From: JANQFM01 sp035471925
GTDB lineage: Bacteria > Acidobacteriota > UBA6911 > RPQK01 > DATIPO01
Length of the DNA: 64,000 nucleotides
Direction of reading: 5' to 3'
NCBI GenBank assembly: GCA_035471925.1
Contig: DATIPO010000390.1
Location: forward strand, 9,809-73,808
Both the position numbers and the translations under genes were made by a program. A model generated the notes under the pieces. It was not told the DNA's origin. It did no database searches and was given only the letters and a program-made list of their open reading frames with translations. Positions 16,780-26,145 of this stretch are shown piece after piece (position 1 is the stretch's first letter; each line of letters opens with the position of its first letter).

Positions 16780-17652
16780 TCAAGCATGGCGTTCATCGCC
16801 TTGCTTGGCCCCTGTCCAACGACCGAGAAAATCGCTCTGGGTGCGGCGGGCGATTTGGCGGTAGCGGTCGGCCTCCTGGGGCTTTTGGTTGTTGTCGAAA
16901 CCCTGGGCCAGGATCTCGGCCTTGCGCACAACTTCGCGAGCCGTCCAAAGCGCTGCCTGGGGGCTCAAGTCGCCGCTGGCCAGACGTTCTCTCAGAGCCT
17001 TGAGGCGAAAACGGTCCATTCCCCAGCGGCTGCGCGAAAGCTGGTCCTCGTGGCCCCCGTACTTGACGGTCAGCGGCTCCTCCAGCAGGCGGATGGGATA
17101 GCGGCAGGCAATGCGCAGCCACAGTTCGTAGTCTTCGCAGACCGGAAAGTCCTCACGAAAGAGGCCGACGTCTTCAAAGACGCTGCAGTGAACCATCACG
17201 GCGCTGGGAGAAACAACGCACAGGGGGAGGCAGCGACGGTAGATCCATCCATCGTACTTGCGGTGGATCTTTTTAGGATTGACTCGGCGGCCGTTGCGGA
17301 TCCAGATTTCCTCGCTTTGCAGGACGCGGGTATGGGGGTGCCGGGCATGGTACTCCATCTGGCGCCGCAGCTTGTCGGGACGCCATCGGTCGTCGCTGTC
17401 GAGCAGCGCGATCCAGGGACGCGAGGCCTCCTTCAAGGCCCTGTTGCGGGCCGCGCTGACGCCTCGGTTGGGCTGGCGCAGGCAGCGGATGCGCTCGTCC
17501 TTGAGCGAGTCCACCCAATCGGCGCTGCCGTCCTGGGAGCCGTCGTCGACCACGATCAGTTCCCAGTCTCGCACCGTCTGGCGGCGCACCGAGTCCACGG
17601 CCTTGGCCAGAAAGCTACGGCGGTTGTAGGTGGGAATGATGACGCTGATCAT
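16780..17652 (-). CDS. Family 2 glycosyltransferase
   Basis: The 290-residue protein begins MISVIIPTYNRRSFLAKAVDS, the nucleotide-sugar binding strand of GT-A family 2 enzymes, followed by WELIVVDDGSQDGS, NRGVSAARNRAL and the DxD-type metal site LLDSDD. The acceptor-side region with CEDYELWLRI is also present. It likely transfers a sugar to a cell-surface glycan or lipid, but the sugar is unknown. The chosen ATG at 17652 begins exactly at the family's first strand; upstream in-frame residues do not fit. No other polysaccharide genes adjoin it. The 17653-17938 region shows nothing recognisable. Confidence 0.88.
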   Translation of the reverse strand: MISVIIPTYNRRSFLAKAVDSVRRQTVRDWELIVVDDGSQDGSADWVDSLKDERIRCLRQPNRGVSAARNRALKEASRPWIALLDSDDRWRPDKLRRQMEYHARHPHTRVLQSEEIWIRNGRRVNPKKIHRKYDGWIYRRCLPLCVVSPSAVMVHCSVFEDVGLFREDFPVCEDYELWLRIACRYPIRLLEEPLTVKYGGHEDQLSRSRWGMDRFRLKALRERLASGDLSPQAALWTAREVVRKAEILAQGFDNNQKPQEADRYRQIARRTQSDFLGRWTGAKQGDERHA

Positions 17653-17938
17653 GATCAAGCCCTCGTTGAGTCCTGTTCGACAAACAAGCCACCACGACAA
17701 TCACCTAGCAGGGCCAGCGCCCCAGCGCTAATGGACTCCGCTACCAGGGCGGCTCCCAAGCAAGGAGGAGCCAGGAGGCCAGACGCACGGGGCGCCCTTG
17801 GGATGGTGGTCCCGTTATGCTCAACCTTGGTCCAGTTCCCAGGTGCGCGGGGCTCCACTACTTTGAGCGAGATGCCCCCTTCTTCGCACTTCGCGCCCGC
17901 CGACTTCTGCGGTCGTAGCCTGTCAGGAGTCCCCCAGT

Positions 17939-20101
17939 TCACTGCTGGAAGTGCTCCTCATACTGGCGGCAGAGTTGGACGTGAGTGGTGCACAGGGGCT
18001 GGAACGTCTCGCGGGCCTCCTCTGGGCGTCCCAGTCGCAGCAGGGCGAAGGACAGGTTGAGGCGGGCCTGGCCATAGTCGGGCTTGAGTTCCAGCGCCTG
18101 GCGGTAAGACTTGACGGCCTCCTCGCGCCGTCCGCTGTTGTCGAGGGCGATGCCCCGGTAATTGGCTGTCAGAGCGTCGGCCGGACGGGCCTGCAAATAG
18201 CGGTCAAAGTGCTCCAGCGCCTGATCGAACTGCCGGGCTTCGGTCAGGTTGACGGCTAGAAGCTTGACAGCCAGCCAGTCGTCGGGACGCCGCTCAAGGA
18301 TCTCCCGGTAGACCTCGGCCGCCTGAGCTGGCTGGCGCTGGCGGCGCAGAAGCGCTCCAAGTTGGTGACGGGCGGCCGGGAAGTTGGGATTGCGTCCGAC
18401 CAGCCCGCGCAACACGTCCAGCGCCTCCTCAAGGCGTCCCAGCGAGGCCAGGGCGCGGGAGCGGTTAAGGTCGATGGAATCGTATCCTGGGTTCAACTCG
18501 CGGGCCTTGTCGAGAGCCTCCAGCGCCTGCTGGGGACGTCCCAGCTTGAGGGCGTTGACGCCGATTGAGAACTGCACGATGAAGAGGTCTGGGTGCTCTC
18601 GGGCAACCTCTTGAAAGACCTCCACGGCCTGCTGCGGACGTCCGGCTTCGGCGGCGTCCATGGCGTTGACGATGCGGCGGTAGACGGGAAGCATCTCCTT
18701 GGGATCGGCCAAGTTGCCGACCGCAGAAGCTGAAACCGGCACGGGACTGCTGACGGCGGCATATCCCAAGGCCTGCAGGCGCTCTACCGTCTCGGGATCG
18801 ACGGGCGGAGAGTCTCCAGCGGTCGACCCGCCAGATTCGAGCGTCCTCAACCGGCTTTGCAGCTTGCTCTGCAACTGCTTGCCCAGTGCGCTGCGCTGCT
18901 GGAAGAGGTTGTCGGTCTCGCCGGGATCCTGCTCCAGGTCATAGAGCTCGGGCGCGGGGGCCTCGATCAGCTTGTAGCGTCCTTCGCGCAAGGCGTAAAG
19001 GGGAGCCCAACCGAAGGTGTTGAGGGGGTAGAGCGTCTCGGCGTAGGCGGGAGTGCGCCTTTCGTCTTTGCCCAGGAGAGCGCTCAGGCGTCCCCGGCCT
19101 TCCATGCCTTGCTGGACGCCTTGGGGAAGGCGCAGGGCCTGCAGCACCGTGGGCGCGATGTCGACGCTTTCCACCACCGACTCCACCTTGCGTCCTTTGA
19201 CCTGGTAGCGGGAGGGCAACTTGAAGATGAGGGGAATGCGGGTAGTGGTTTCGTAGAGCAGCAGCCCGTGGTTGGGTTCGCCATGCTCGCCCAGCGATTC
19301 GCCATGATCGCTTGTCACGGCGATCAGGCTGTCGGCGTATTCGTCCCGCTGCTTGAGGGCCGAAATCAGGCGTCCGATCTGAGCGTCCACGTAGGCCACT
19401 TCGCCGGCGTAGGGATCGGAAGCATGTCGGCTGCGGAAAGGCTCAGGGGGGCTGTAATCGTGATGAGGGTCAAAATAGTGGACCCACAGGAAGTAAGGCT
19501 TGCCCCGCGGTTGACCGTCCAACCAGCGCAGCACTTCGTCGGTGGTCTCCTCAGCCGTGCGTTGGACGTTTCCGGGACTAGTCCCGTGCGCGTGCTCGGG
19601 GGCGAAGTCGTCGGCATAGAGATCAAATCCGCGGTCCAGCCCCCACACCGAGTCGAGCACCAGAGCGCTGACGAAAGCGGCGGTCTGGTAGCCATTGTTC
19701 CGAAGAATGGCGGCCAGGGCCGGGACCTCTGGACTGAGCGGCCCCGAAGTAAAGTCGCGGACCCCATGACTGGACGGATAAGTGCCGGTCAAGATGGAGG
19801 CGTGAGAGGGCGGCGTCAGAGGAACTTGGCAGTAGGCCGACTCAAACCACGCTCCATCCTCGGCCAAGGCGTCCAGCACCGGCGTGGGAACCCTGTCTGA
19901 GGCCTTGCCCCAATAGTCGGCCCGCCAGGTGTCGACCGTGATCAGCACGACCGGCGCGGCGGATTCCGCGGAGGGAGGCATGGACGGACTAGGGCTCCCC
20001 CAGGCCCCCGCGGGCGGGCTCCAAACCAGTACTCCGGCGCAACCCAGCCCCAAAGCCAGCAGCCTTGCTGCTGAGACAATGCCGGTTGGCGAAACGTGCA
20101 T
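17939..20101 (-). CDS. Sulfatase-fold (alkaline phosphatase superfamily) protein with C-terminal TPR domain
   Basis: The 720-residue protein has a signal peptide (~1-30), a sulfatase-fold domain (~45-440) and about six tetratricopeptide repeats (~510-715). Seen in the catalytic domain: VVLITVDTWRADY (metal Asp), LTPPSHASILTG, FLWVHYFDPH, and AVTSDHGESLGEHGEPNHG. In classical sulfatases the nucleophile is Cys or Ser in C/S-x-P-x-R; here the aligned position is Thr (TPPSH), as in phosphoethanolamine transferases. Formylglycine cannot form on Thr, so phosphodiesterase or transferase chemistry is more likely. TATAAT ends 7 nt before the chosen ATG (20101), suggesting a leaderless start; ATG 20110 is the alternative. 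Confidence 0.85.
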   Translation of the reverse strand: MHVSPTGIVSAARLLALGLGCAGVLVWSPPAGAWGSPSPSMPPSAESAAPVVLITVDTWRADYWGKASDRVPTPVLDALAEDGAWFESAYCQVPLTPPSHASILTGTYPSSHGVRDFTSGPLSPEVPALAAILRNNGYQTAAFVSALVLDSVWGLDRGFDLYADDFAPEHAHGTSPGNVQRTAEETTDEVLRWLDGQPRGKPYFLWVHYFDPHHDYSPPEPFRSRHASDPYAGEVAYVDAQIGRLISALKQRDEYADSLIAVTSDHGESLGEHGEPNHGLLLYETTTRIPLIFKLPSRYQVKGRKVESVVESVDIAPTVLQALRLPQGVQQGMEGRGRLSALLGKDERRTPAYAETLYPLNTFGWAPLYALREGRYKLIEAPAPELYDLEQDPGETDNLFQQRSALGKQLQSKLQSRLRTLESGGSTAGDSPPVDPETVERLQALGYAAVSSPVPVSASAVGNLADPKEMLPVYRRIVNAMDAAEAGRPQQAVEVFQEVAREHPDLFIVQFSIGVNALKLGRPQQALEALDKARELNPGYDSIDLNRSRALASLGRLEEALDVLRGLVGRNPNFPAARHQLGALLRRQRQPAQAAEVYREILERRPDDWLAVKLLAVNLTEARQFDQALEHFDRYLQARPADALTANYRGIALDNSGRREEAVKSYRQALELKPDYGQARLNLSFALLRLGRPEEARETFQPLCTTHVQLCRQYEEHFQQ

Positions 20102-20108
20102 CCTGCTC

Positions 20109-20114
20109 ATTATA
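20109..20114 (-). promoter_or_regulatory. Perfect -10 box (TATAAT), leaderless start of the sulfatase-fold gene
   Basis: On the minus strand TATAAT is followed by 7 nt and the ATG at 20101. The same TATAAT-N7-ATG layout precedes the SufR-like gene. No -35 is evident. The ATG at 20110 overlaps the box and is therefore less likely to be the real start. Confidence 0.5.
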
Positions 20115-20225
20115 CGCGCGCCGCATGCCCCGGGTTCGGAGGTCTGGATTGAGTCGTGGAGCGGCACTCAGGGCTGTGCTAGGATGGTGACCGCCTCAGC
20201 CGGGAGCCTTCACAAGGGGGAATTG

Positions 20226-22643
20226 ATGTTGATCGACGTCAAGCACGCCGTGCGTGCTCTGAGGCGGTGGGGCGGGCCGTTGGTCGTGAGCATGCTCTCA
20301 CTCTCGCTGGGGATTGCCGCAACGGCCACGATGCTGGCCGTGGTCGACGCCATTGACTTTCGACCGATTCCTTTTCGCCAAGCCGACCAACTGGTCGACA
20401 TTTCAGTCACAGACCCCGCCCGTCCAGATTTCATCGGACGGGTCTCGCCGGGGATCTACCTGGATTGGAAGCAACGCAGTGAGAGCGCGGCCTCGTTGGC
20501 GGCTGCCAGCTCGATCATGGTTTCCCTGCAAGAAGGCGGGGGAGCCGTCGATGCCGCGCGGGTCAGCGACAACTTCTTTTCCACACTGGGTGTGGCGCCA
20601 GCCGCCGGCCGCGTCTTCAGCGCCGACGAGGTCAACCGGCAAGCGCGTGTAGCCGTGATTTCTTACGATCTCTGGCAGTCCGTCTTCGGTGCCGACCGCC
20701 AGGTCATCGGACAAGCGGTGCAGCTCTCATGGGCGGGCGAGTTCCGCTCCGTGTCTGGGCAGCCCTACACCGTCGTCGGGGTTCTCCCGCCATCGGTCCG
20801 CTATCCGCGGGGGACCCAGGTTTGGATTCCGGCTGGGGGAGGATTCGGTGATTCCCGCAGCGACGCCTACCTGACGGTCACTGGACGGCTCCGCCAAGAC
20901 GTGTCCTTGAGCGCGGCAAGGGCTGAGTTCGAGACCATCAGCGCCCAACTCACGGCCGATTTTCCCCGGGACTATGGCCGCCGGGTGGCCAAAGTCAGTC
21001 CGCTTCGCGACGCCATTCGCGCCTCGGTTGAGGACCGGGGAGCTGAAGGCAGATTTCCTCTACTGGGGATCGCGGCCTTCGTGCTGCTATTGGCGGTGTT
21101 CAACGTCACGGGCCTCTTTCTGGCACGCACAGCGGCTCAAGTGAGGGAGCTCAGGGTGAGACTGGCGCTGGGAGCCTCACGTGCCCGGCTGGCGTCTCTC
21201 CTGCTCACCCAAGGTTTCGTGCTTTCGCTTGGCGCCGGGTTGCTGGGCATCCTGCTTTCACACTGGTTCATTCAACTGGTCTCATCCCGCCTTGAGGTAG
21301 CGGAGTCCGGCACGGCTTTGGTCCTGGACGAGAGGTTCTTACTCTCGGCCATGCTGCTTTCATTGCTGACCGGGATTCTCGTTGCCCTGCTGCCCCTGTG
21401 GAGAGTGGCGCGGCTCCGTCACAGCGGTGTGTGGGGCAACTTGTCGTCGCGAGGCGCCGGCATCGCGCGGACGGGCGCTTTGCAGCGCAGCATGGTAGTG
21501 GGCCAAGTCGCTCTGGCCGTGATGCTGCTCAGCGGCGCCGGCCTCCTCTCGACGGAGTTCCTGCGCCTGGTAACCAAGGAAACCGGTTTCAATCCTGAAG
21601 GCCTGCTGGTGGCTTCCCTTCCGCTGAGCCTCACAGCCAGCCCCCAGGAGTCCATTGCCCAGGCTGGACGTGTCGAAGACCGCATCGCCCAGTTGCCCGG
21701 AATCGCTTCGGCGGCGCTGGGGGGACTCCCGGGCCGCGGCTACTCCTACCGGCTGGAGGACGGAGACGAACTGAGTGAAAGCCGCGCTCCCATGTCCTTC
21801 CGCGTGAGTCCCGGGTACTTCGCTGCCATGCAGGTCGAATTAGAGGCCGGCCGCGAGTTCACCTCCTCTGATCGCGAGGGTTCCGCTGCGGTGGGCATCG
21901 TGAACCGTCTGGCGGCCGACCTCTGGTGGCCTGATCAGGAGGCGGTGGGCAAAGTCGTGTCCATGGCCGAGCGGGACGGTTCTGCGCAATCGGTCCGGAT
22001 TGTGGGAGTGGTAGACAACGAACGCGTCATCCGCCGCATGACCTGGGAATTCTCGCCGGTCCTCTATCGTCCCTTCGGCCAACTCACCGATGAACGGAGA
22101 CGGGTGCAGGTGTTCGCCCGCACCCAGGACCAGACGGAAGCCACGGTCGGCGCCGTCAACCGCATCATCGAGGAAACACGCGGCAGCAGTGGATGGCAGG
22201 GGGAGCAGGTGGTCACCATGGAGAGCCTTCTCGGCTCGACCCTTCTAGATCAGCGCTTCCGGGCCTGGGCCCTTTCGCTCTTATCCCTGCTGGCTCTCGT
22301 CCTGGCGGCCATGGGCATTTATGGAATCGTTGCCACGATGGTGGCGCAACGGACGGCCGAGATCGGCCTCCGCATCGCGCTGGGCGCCAGGCCCTTCCAG
22401 GTCCTGACCTTGGTGTCCCGGCAGGGAATCGTCCTCTCGGCCATCGGATTCGCGCTGGGTCTGGCCGGTTCTGTCGCCGTCACCGGCGTCCTCCAGTCGG
22501 CGCTAGAACAGTCCACCGGCTTCGACCCGCGCATACCTTTGGCAGCCGGAGCGGTGCTGGCCGGTGCCGTGCTCATTGCCTGCTATTTCCCGGCCCAGCG
22601 TGCCTCCCGCATCGACCCAGCGCCTCTGCTGCAAGATGGCTGA
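20226..22643 (+). CDS. MacB/FtsX-type orphan permease (ADOP family)
   Basis: The 805-residue protein has the duplicated FtsX/MacB permease plan: an N-terminal DVKHAVRALRR, first TM helix (~18-38), a MacB-PCD extracytoplasmic domain (~50-260; VAVISYDLWQSVFG, YTVVGVLPPSVRYP), three TM helices (~285-400), then a second periplasmic domain (~430-640) and three more TM helices (~680-790) with GIVATMVAQRTAEIGLRIALGA. No ATPase gene lies next to it, which is typical of the orphan permeases described from acidobacteria. Substrate unknown. Its start has AAGGGGG upstream; the long in-frame upstream stretch is opposite the sulfatase-fold gene and is not coding. Confidence 0.9.
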   Translation: MLIDVKHAVRALRRWGGPLVVSMLSLSLGIAATATMLAVVDAIDFRPIPFRQADQLVDISVTDPARPDFIGRVSPGIYLDWKQRSESAASLAAASSIMVSLQEGGGAVDAARVSDNFFSTLGVAPAAGRVFSADEVNRQARVAVISYDLWQSVFGADRQVIGQAVQLSWAGEFRSVSGQPYTVVGVLPPSVRYPRGTQVWIPAGGGFGDSRSDAYLTVTGRLRQDVSLSAARAEFETISAQLTADFPRDYGRRVAKVSPLRDAIRASVEDRGAEGRFPLLGIAAFVLLLAVFNVTGLFLARTAAQVRELRVRLALGASRARLASLLLTQGFVLSLGAGLLGILLSHWFIQLVSSRLEVAESGTALVLDERFLLSAMLLSLLTGILVALLPLWRVARLRHSGVWGNLSSRGAGIARTGALQRSMVVGQVALAVMLLSGAGLLSTEFLRLVTKETGFNPEGLLVASLPLSLTASPQESIAQAGRVEDRIAQLPGIASAALGGLPGRGYSYRLEDGDELSESRAPMSFRVSPGYFAAMQVELEAGREFTSSDREGSAAVGIVNRLAADLWWPDQEAVGKVVSMAERDGSAQSVRIVGVVDNERVIRRMTWEFSPVLYRPFGQLTDERRRVQVFARTQDQTEATVGAVNRIIEETRGSSGWQGEQVVTMESLLGSTLLDQRFRAWALSLLSLLALVLAAMGIYGIVATMVAQRTAEIGLRIALGARPFQVLTLVSRQGIVLSAIGFALGLAGSVAVTGVLQSALEQSTGFDPRIPLAAGAVLAGAVLIACYFPAQRASRIDPAPLLQDG

Positions 22644-22847
22644 GGCTCTGGTCGCCGCGGAAAACGTCTGCACCCTGTGCAGCGCCGTCTGCACAGGGCA
22701 TGGCGGCCGTCGTCGCGCGTCTCTGGCCCGCATTTCCTACGGGCGCTTTGCTGCGGTGCCGTATCCGTCCGCGCTGGCTGCGTTGCGCTCGGTTGCGACG
22801 ACAACCCGCGAGAAATGCGAGGCTAGCCGCCGAGGCGGTAGTCCGGC

Positions 22848-23180
22848 TCAGGTTTGATCCGGGCCTCGTGTCTCCTCCATGACCCATTCCAGATAGTCGG
22901 GCAGGCCGCTCTCGACGGGAAAGGCGACGCCTTCGGGCACATCATAGGGATGCAACTCGCGCAGGCGCTCCAAGAGCCGGTGGAGGCGGGTGTCGGCGGT
23001 CTTGATGACCATCAGCCATTCTTCGTCCTGCTGGACTTGCCCTTTCCACTTGTAGACGGAAAGCACCTTTGGAATAATGTTGACGCAGGCGGCCAAGCCT
23101 TCTTCCACCAGCCGCCCGGCCAGATGACGGGCTTTTTGGGCATCGTCGATGGTTGAGAAAACGATTCTGACTCGGGTCAT
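22848..23180 (-). CDS. cutA: CutA divalent-cation tolerance protein
   Basis: The 110-residue protein matches the trimeric CutA1 family from end to end: RIVFSTIDDAQKARHLAGRLVEEGLAACVNIIP, SVYKWKGQVQQDEEWLMVIKTA, and LRELHPYDVPEGVAFPVESGLPDYLEWV. CutA proteins are small cytoplasmic or periplasmic trimers linked with copper tolerance in E. coli, though the molecular role is still unclear. GGAG lies upstream of the ATG at 23180; a TTG two codons earlier is possible. It is divergent from the ftsB-like gene, 26 bp apart. The 22644-22847 convergent gap to the permease gene holds no visible gene or terminator. Confidence 0.93.
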   Translation of the reverse strand: MTRVRIVFSTIDDAQKARHLAGRLVEEGLAACVNIIPKVLSVYKWKGQVQQDEEWLMVIKTADTRLHRLLERLRELHPYDVPEGVAFPVESGLPDYLEWVMEETRGPDQT

Positions 23181-23206
23181 ATCCAAGCTCCCGGGGAGAT
23201 TGATCG

Positions 23207-23524
23207 ATGGCTCTGAGCAAACGCGCCCGCCGCCACCTTTCCTGGACGGTCCTCATCTTGATCGGCCTGGGTGGAGCCGCCTTCGTCGTCTTCGCCGACG
23301 GAGGACTTCTGAGCTACCGCGAAAAGCAGGCCCAGCTCGACTCGCTGCAGGAAGAGAACCAGCGGCTTCAGCAACAGCGTCAAGAATACCTGGATCGGAT
23401 CGAAAGGCTCAAGAACGACCCTCAGGAAAAAGAGCGCCTCATCCGGGGCAAGGAATACGCCAAGCCCAACGAAATCGTCATCGAGATTCCTGAAGATCCG
23501 CCGCCCGAACCCGAAAAGCCTTAG
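23207..23524 (+). CDS. FtsB/DivIC-type septum formation initiator
   Basis: The 105-residue protein has one N-terminal TM helix (~12-32) followed by a heptad coiled coil (~38-75; YREKQAQLDSLQEENQRLQQQRQEYL is read here as two pieces across the helix), then a conserved-type ERLIRGKEYAKPNEIVIEI end, the pattern of FtsB/DivIC. These bitopic proteins bridge FtsL and FtsQ in the divisome. The C-terminus is a short Pro/Glu-rich tail. GGGGAG precedes the ATG. The stop codon overlaps the stop of the convergent dsbD gene by 4 bp. No cell-wall genes adjoin it. Confidence 0.85.
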   Translation: MALSKRARRHLSWTVLILIGLGGAAFVVFADGGLLSYREKQAQLDSLQEENQRLQQQRQEYLDRIERLKNDPQEKERLIRGKEYAKPNEIVIEIPEDPPPEPEKP

Positions 23525-26046
23525 TGGCTGGCCGAACGGGCCACCCGCGAAACCTGGGTTTCAGCGGCTCCCTCGAGCCCCTTGTCGAGGAAGGAAAGGA
23601 ACTCCTCCCGGTCGCGCGTCAGCCCCCCGAACTCAGCCAGTACCGTGTCCCGCGGACTCATGATGGCGTAGTAGGGCAAAGCGATGGTGTCGAACCGATC
23701 CCGCTCAAACTGCTGGTTGCGCTCGTGCTCCGCCTCGCCGCCGTCGGTGTAAAGGCGCACCAGGACCATCTCCTGGAAACGCTCCTGCACCGAGCGCAAG
23801 GGAAAGATGTTGGCCTCCATCCAGCGGCAGTTGGTGCAAGTGTAGCCAGTGAAATCGATAAAGACCGGCTTGCTCTCGCGCTCAGCCACCCGCAGGGCCT
23901 CCTGGTAGTCAGTGTGCCACACCTCCCGGCGGGCCTCGCCATCTCCCCCGGCCAGCAAACCGGCTCCGAAGGCCGCTTGCTCTACCCCTCCGTAGTCGCG
24001 TGGAGGCAGGAAGGAGTCGAGTTCGCCCAGCGAGAATCCCAGCAGTCCTCTGAACAAGTAGAAGGAGATGGAGAGAAAGAAAATGGCCGAGAGCACCCGC
24101 AAGGCCCCGATGCTCTGGCTGTCGTCCATCTCGTGGGGAAAGCGGAACCAGCCCAGCAGGTAGACCGAGGTGACCAAAGCGATGGCCAACCAAACGGTGA
24201 TGAAGACCGGGCGGGTCAGGAACTCCAGTTGCCACACCAAGTCGATGTTGCTGAGAAACTTAAGCGCCGCCGCCAGTTCGACGAACCCCATAACGATCTT
24301 GAGCGAGTTCATCCAATTGCCGCTCTTGGGCAGCGATTGCAGGTAGTTGGGAAAGACGGCCAACAAAAAGAAAGGCAAGGCAAAGGCCACTGCGAATCCG
24401 GTGATGCCCACCAAGGACCACAGCCAGTTGCCCTGAAGGGCGGCCACCATGACCGTCCCCACAAAGGGCACGGTGCAGGTGAAGGAGGTCAGGGAGAAGG
24501 TCAAAGCCATGAAGGCGATCCCCAGATAGCTGGAGGTATTGGCCCGCTTGTCGAGGCGGCTGAGGATACTCGAAGGCACCTTGATTTCCAGCACTCCGAA
24601 GAGGTTCAAGGCAAAGACGATGAAGACGCCGGCAATGAAGAAATTGACGGTGGGCGAGGCGGCGATCTGGTTGATGCCCCCCGCTCCCAACAACAGGGTC
24701 AGCCCAAAGCCCAACCCGGTGAAGGTAAAGATGATCCCCACCGCGTACATGGAGGCTTCCTTGACAGCGTGCATCCGCGTTTGAGCCTCGCGTTTGGTGA
24801 AATAGGACACCGTGATGGGAATCATGGGAAAGACGCAGGGCGTCAGGAGGGCCAAAAAGCCCATGCCCATGGAGAACAGAAAATAGCCCAGAAACGAGGC
24901 AGGCGGCTCGTTTCCGAGAGTCCCCCCTGCGGCGGACTCTTCGGTCCCGGCCTCCTCCTGCTCCGCCGAATCGCCGGCCAAAGGGGCGGCGGCCTGCTGG
25001 GAAGGGGGAAGGCTGAGGCTGATTCCGTCGGATGAGACGGGAACGCTGGCTTCGTAAGTCTCGGTTTTGGGCGGCAGGCATTGGACGTCGCTGCACACCA
25101 TGTAACGGATTTCCACCGCCAAGCGATGAGCACCTTCGGGAATGTCGTCCTGGGCCCGGAAAGGGATGATGAAGCTGCCGCCGTCGATGAACTCGGCATC
25201 CATCTCGAAGTTGGGATCGTAGACCGTCCGTATGGGCGGCTGCTCAATGGCGCCGGTCAACTCGAATCCCTGGCTGTCGCCCAGATTGATGGTGGTCGGA
25301 ATGGGCCCGCCTTTGGGCTGGGTCATGGAATAGAGATGCCAGCCTTCGGCTACGTCGGCATGCAGGTGGACGCGGGAGACGCCTCCCGGACGTAGGGCTT
25401 GCTCCTGGTATTCCAATTCGAAGACGATCTTTTCGGCCCGTTCTCCCGGCAGGCGCAAGTCGAGCCCGCTCTCCAAACCGGCCGACTCAGAGGAGCCGCC
25501 CTCCTGGCGGTCCCGGGAATTCTGGGGGGCGCCAGAAGACGATTGCAAAGCCGCGATGCGCAGGACAGCCGAGGCCGACTTGGTCTGAGGCGGCAGGCAC
25601 TTGCGGTCGCTGCACACCATGTAGCGGACTTTGACGGTCAGCTCAGCCTGGCCCTCAGGGACCCCAGCCTTGACCCGCACGGGAACGATGAACTCGCTTT
25701 CACCCTCGATGTATTCGGTATCGATCTCGAAGTTGGGATCATAGACCTTGCGCACCGGAGGCTGGGTCACCTCCCCGGCCAACTCGAAAATCTCGCTCTC
25801 GGCCAGTTCAACCGTAGTGGGGATGGGCCCGCCTTCGGGCTGGGTCATGGAGTAGAGATGCCAGCCTTCTTCGACCCGAGTCTCCAGCAAGGCCTCGAAC
25901 TGCTGGCCGGGCCCAACCTGGCTGCGTTGAACGGCCAGCGAAAACTGCACGGGATCTTCAGGTTGTCCTTGCAGAAGACCGCTCGAAACCAAGCACAAGG
26001 CGGCGGTCCACAGCCAGGCAGTCGTGGTTTTCAATGCTCTTCCCAT
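23521..26046 (-). CDS. dsbD: Thiol:disulfide interchange protein DsbD with duplicated N-terminal domain
   Basis: The 841-residue protein carries a signal peptide, two tandem DsbD-alpha-type domains, a CcdA-like membrane domain of about eight helices (~380-650; with LTPCVFPMIP and the TFTG-type segment), and a C-terminal thioredoxin-like domain (~715-830) with active site CTNCRW. Each N-terminal domain repeats EEGWHLYSMTQP, GPIPTT, PP(V/I)R, VYDPNFE and VCSDxxCLPP. DsbD passes electrons from cytoplasmic thioredoxin to periplasmic thiol proteins. Two alpha domains instead of one could serve two partners. ATG 26046 has AGGTGA upstream and is preferred over ATG 26073. TATAAT at 26140-26145 is a likely -10. 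Confidence 0.93.
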   Translation of the reverse strand: MGRALKTTTAWLWTAALCLVSSGLLQGQPEDPVQFSLAVQRSQVGPGQQFEALLETRVEEGWHLYSMTQPEGGPIPTTVELAESEIFELAGEVTQPPVRKVYDPNFEIDTEYIEGESEFIVPVRVKAGVPEGQAELTVKVRYMVCSDRKCLPPQTKSASAVLRIAALQSSSGAPQNSRDRQEGGSSESAGLESGLDLRLPGERAEKIVFELEYQEQALRPGGVSRVHLHADVAEGWHLYSMTQPKGGPIPTTINLGDSQGFELTGAIEQPPIRTVYDPNFEMDAEFIDGGSFIIPFRAQDDIPEGAHRLAVEIRYMVCSDVQCLPPKTETYEASVPVSSDGISLSLPPSQQAAAPLAGDSAEQEEAGTEESAAGGTLGNEPPASFLGYFLFSMGMGFLALLTPCVFPMIPITVSYFTKREAQTRMHAVKEASMYAVGIIFTFTGLGFGLTLLLGAGGINQIAASPTVNFFIAGVFIVFALNLFGVLEIKVPSSILSRLDKRANTSSYLGIAFMALTFSLTSFTCTVPFVGTVMVAALQGNWLWSLVGITGFAVAFALPFFLLAVFPNYLQSLPKSGNWMNSLKIVMGFVELAAALKFLSNIDLVWQLEFLTRPVFITVWLAIALVTSVYLLGWFRFPHEMDDSQSIGALRVLSAIFFLSISFYLFRGLLGFSLGELDSFLPPRDYGGVEQAAFGAGLLAGGDGEARREVWHTDYQEALRVAERESKPVFIDFTGYTCTNCRWMEANIFPLRSVQERFQEMVLVRLYTDGGEAEHERNQQFERDRFDTIALPYYAIMSPRDTVLAEFGGLTRDREEFLSFLDKGLEGAAETQVSRVARSASH

Positions 26047-26139
26047 CCAATCACCTGCAGTTTCAGTTCTCATGGCGCAAAGGGGCGGCGGGCTGGCCGA
26101 GGCGGCGCCTATCGCCGCAACCTCGTGTATAGGACGGCC

Positions 26140-26145
26140 ATTATA
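26140..26145 (-). promoter_or_regulatory. Candidate -10 box (TATAAT) upstream of dsbD
   Basis: On the minus strand TATAAT lies about 95 nt before the dsbD start in the divergent region shared with the sigma-region-4 gene. No matching -35 is seen. On the plus strand TATAGT at about 26245 could serve the opposite gene. Confidence 0.4.

Noticed and set aside
15457..20101. A working sulfatase plus formylglycine-generating enzyme pair
   Set aside because: The sulfatase-fold protein has Thr at the nucleophile position and the FGE-like protein lacks the catalytic Cys pair.
23524..25035. A 500-codon plus-strand frame opposite dsbD
   Set aside because: Same reason: antisense shadow, low-complexity Gly/Gln/His-rich product, no ribosome site.
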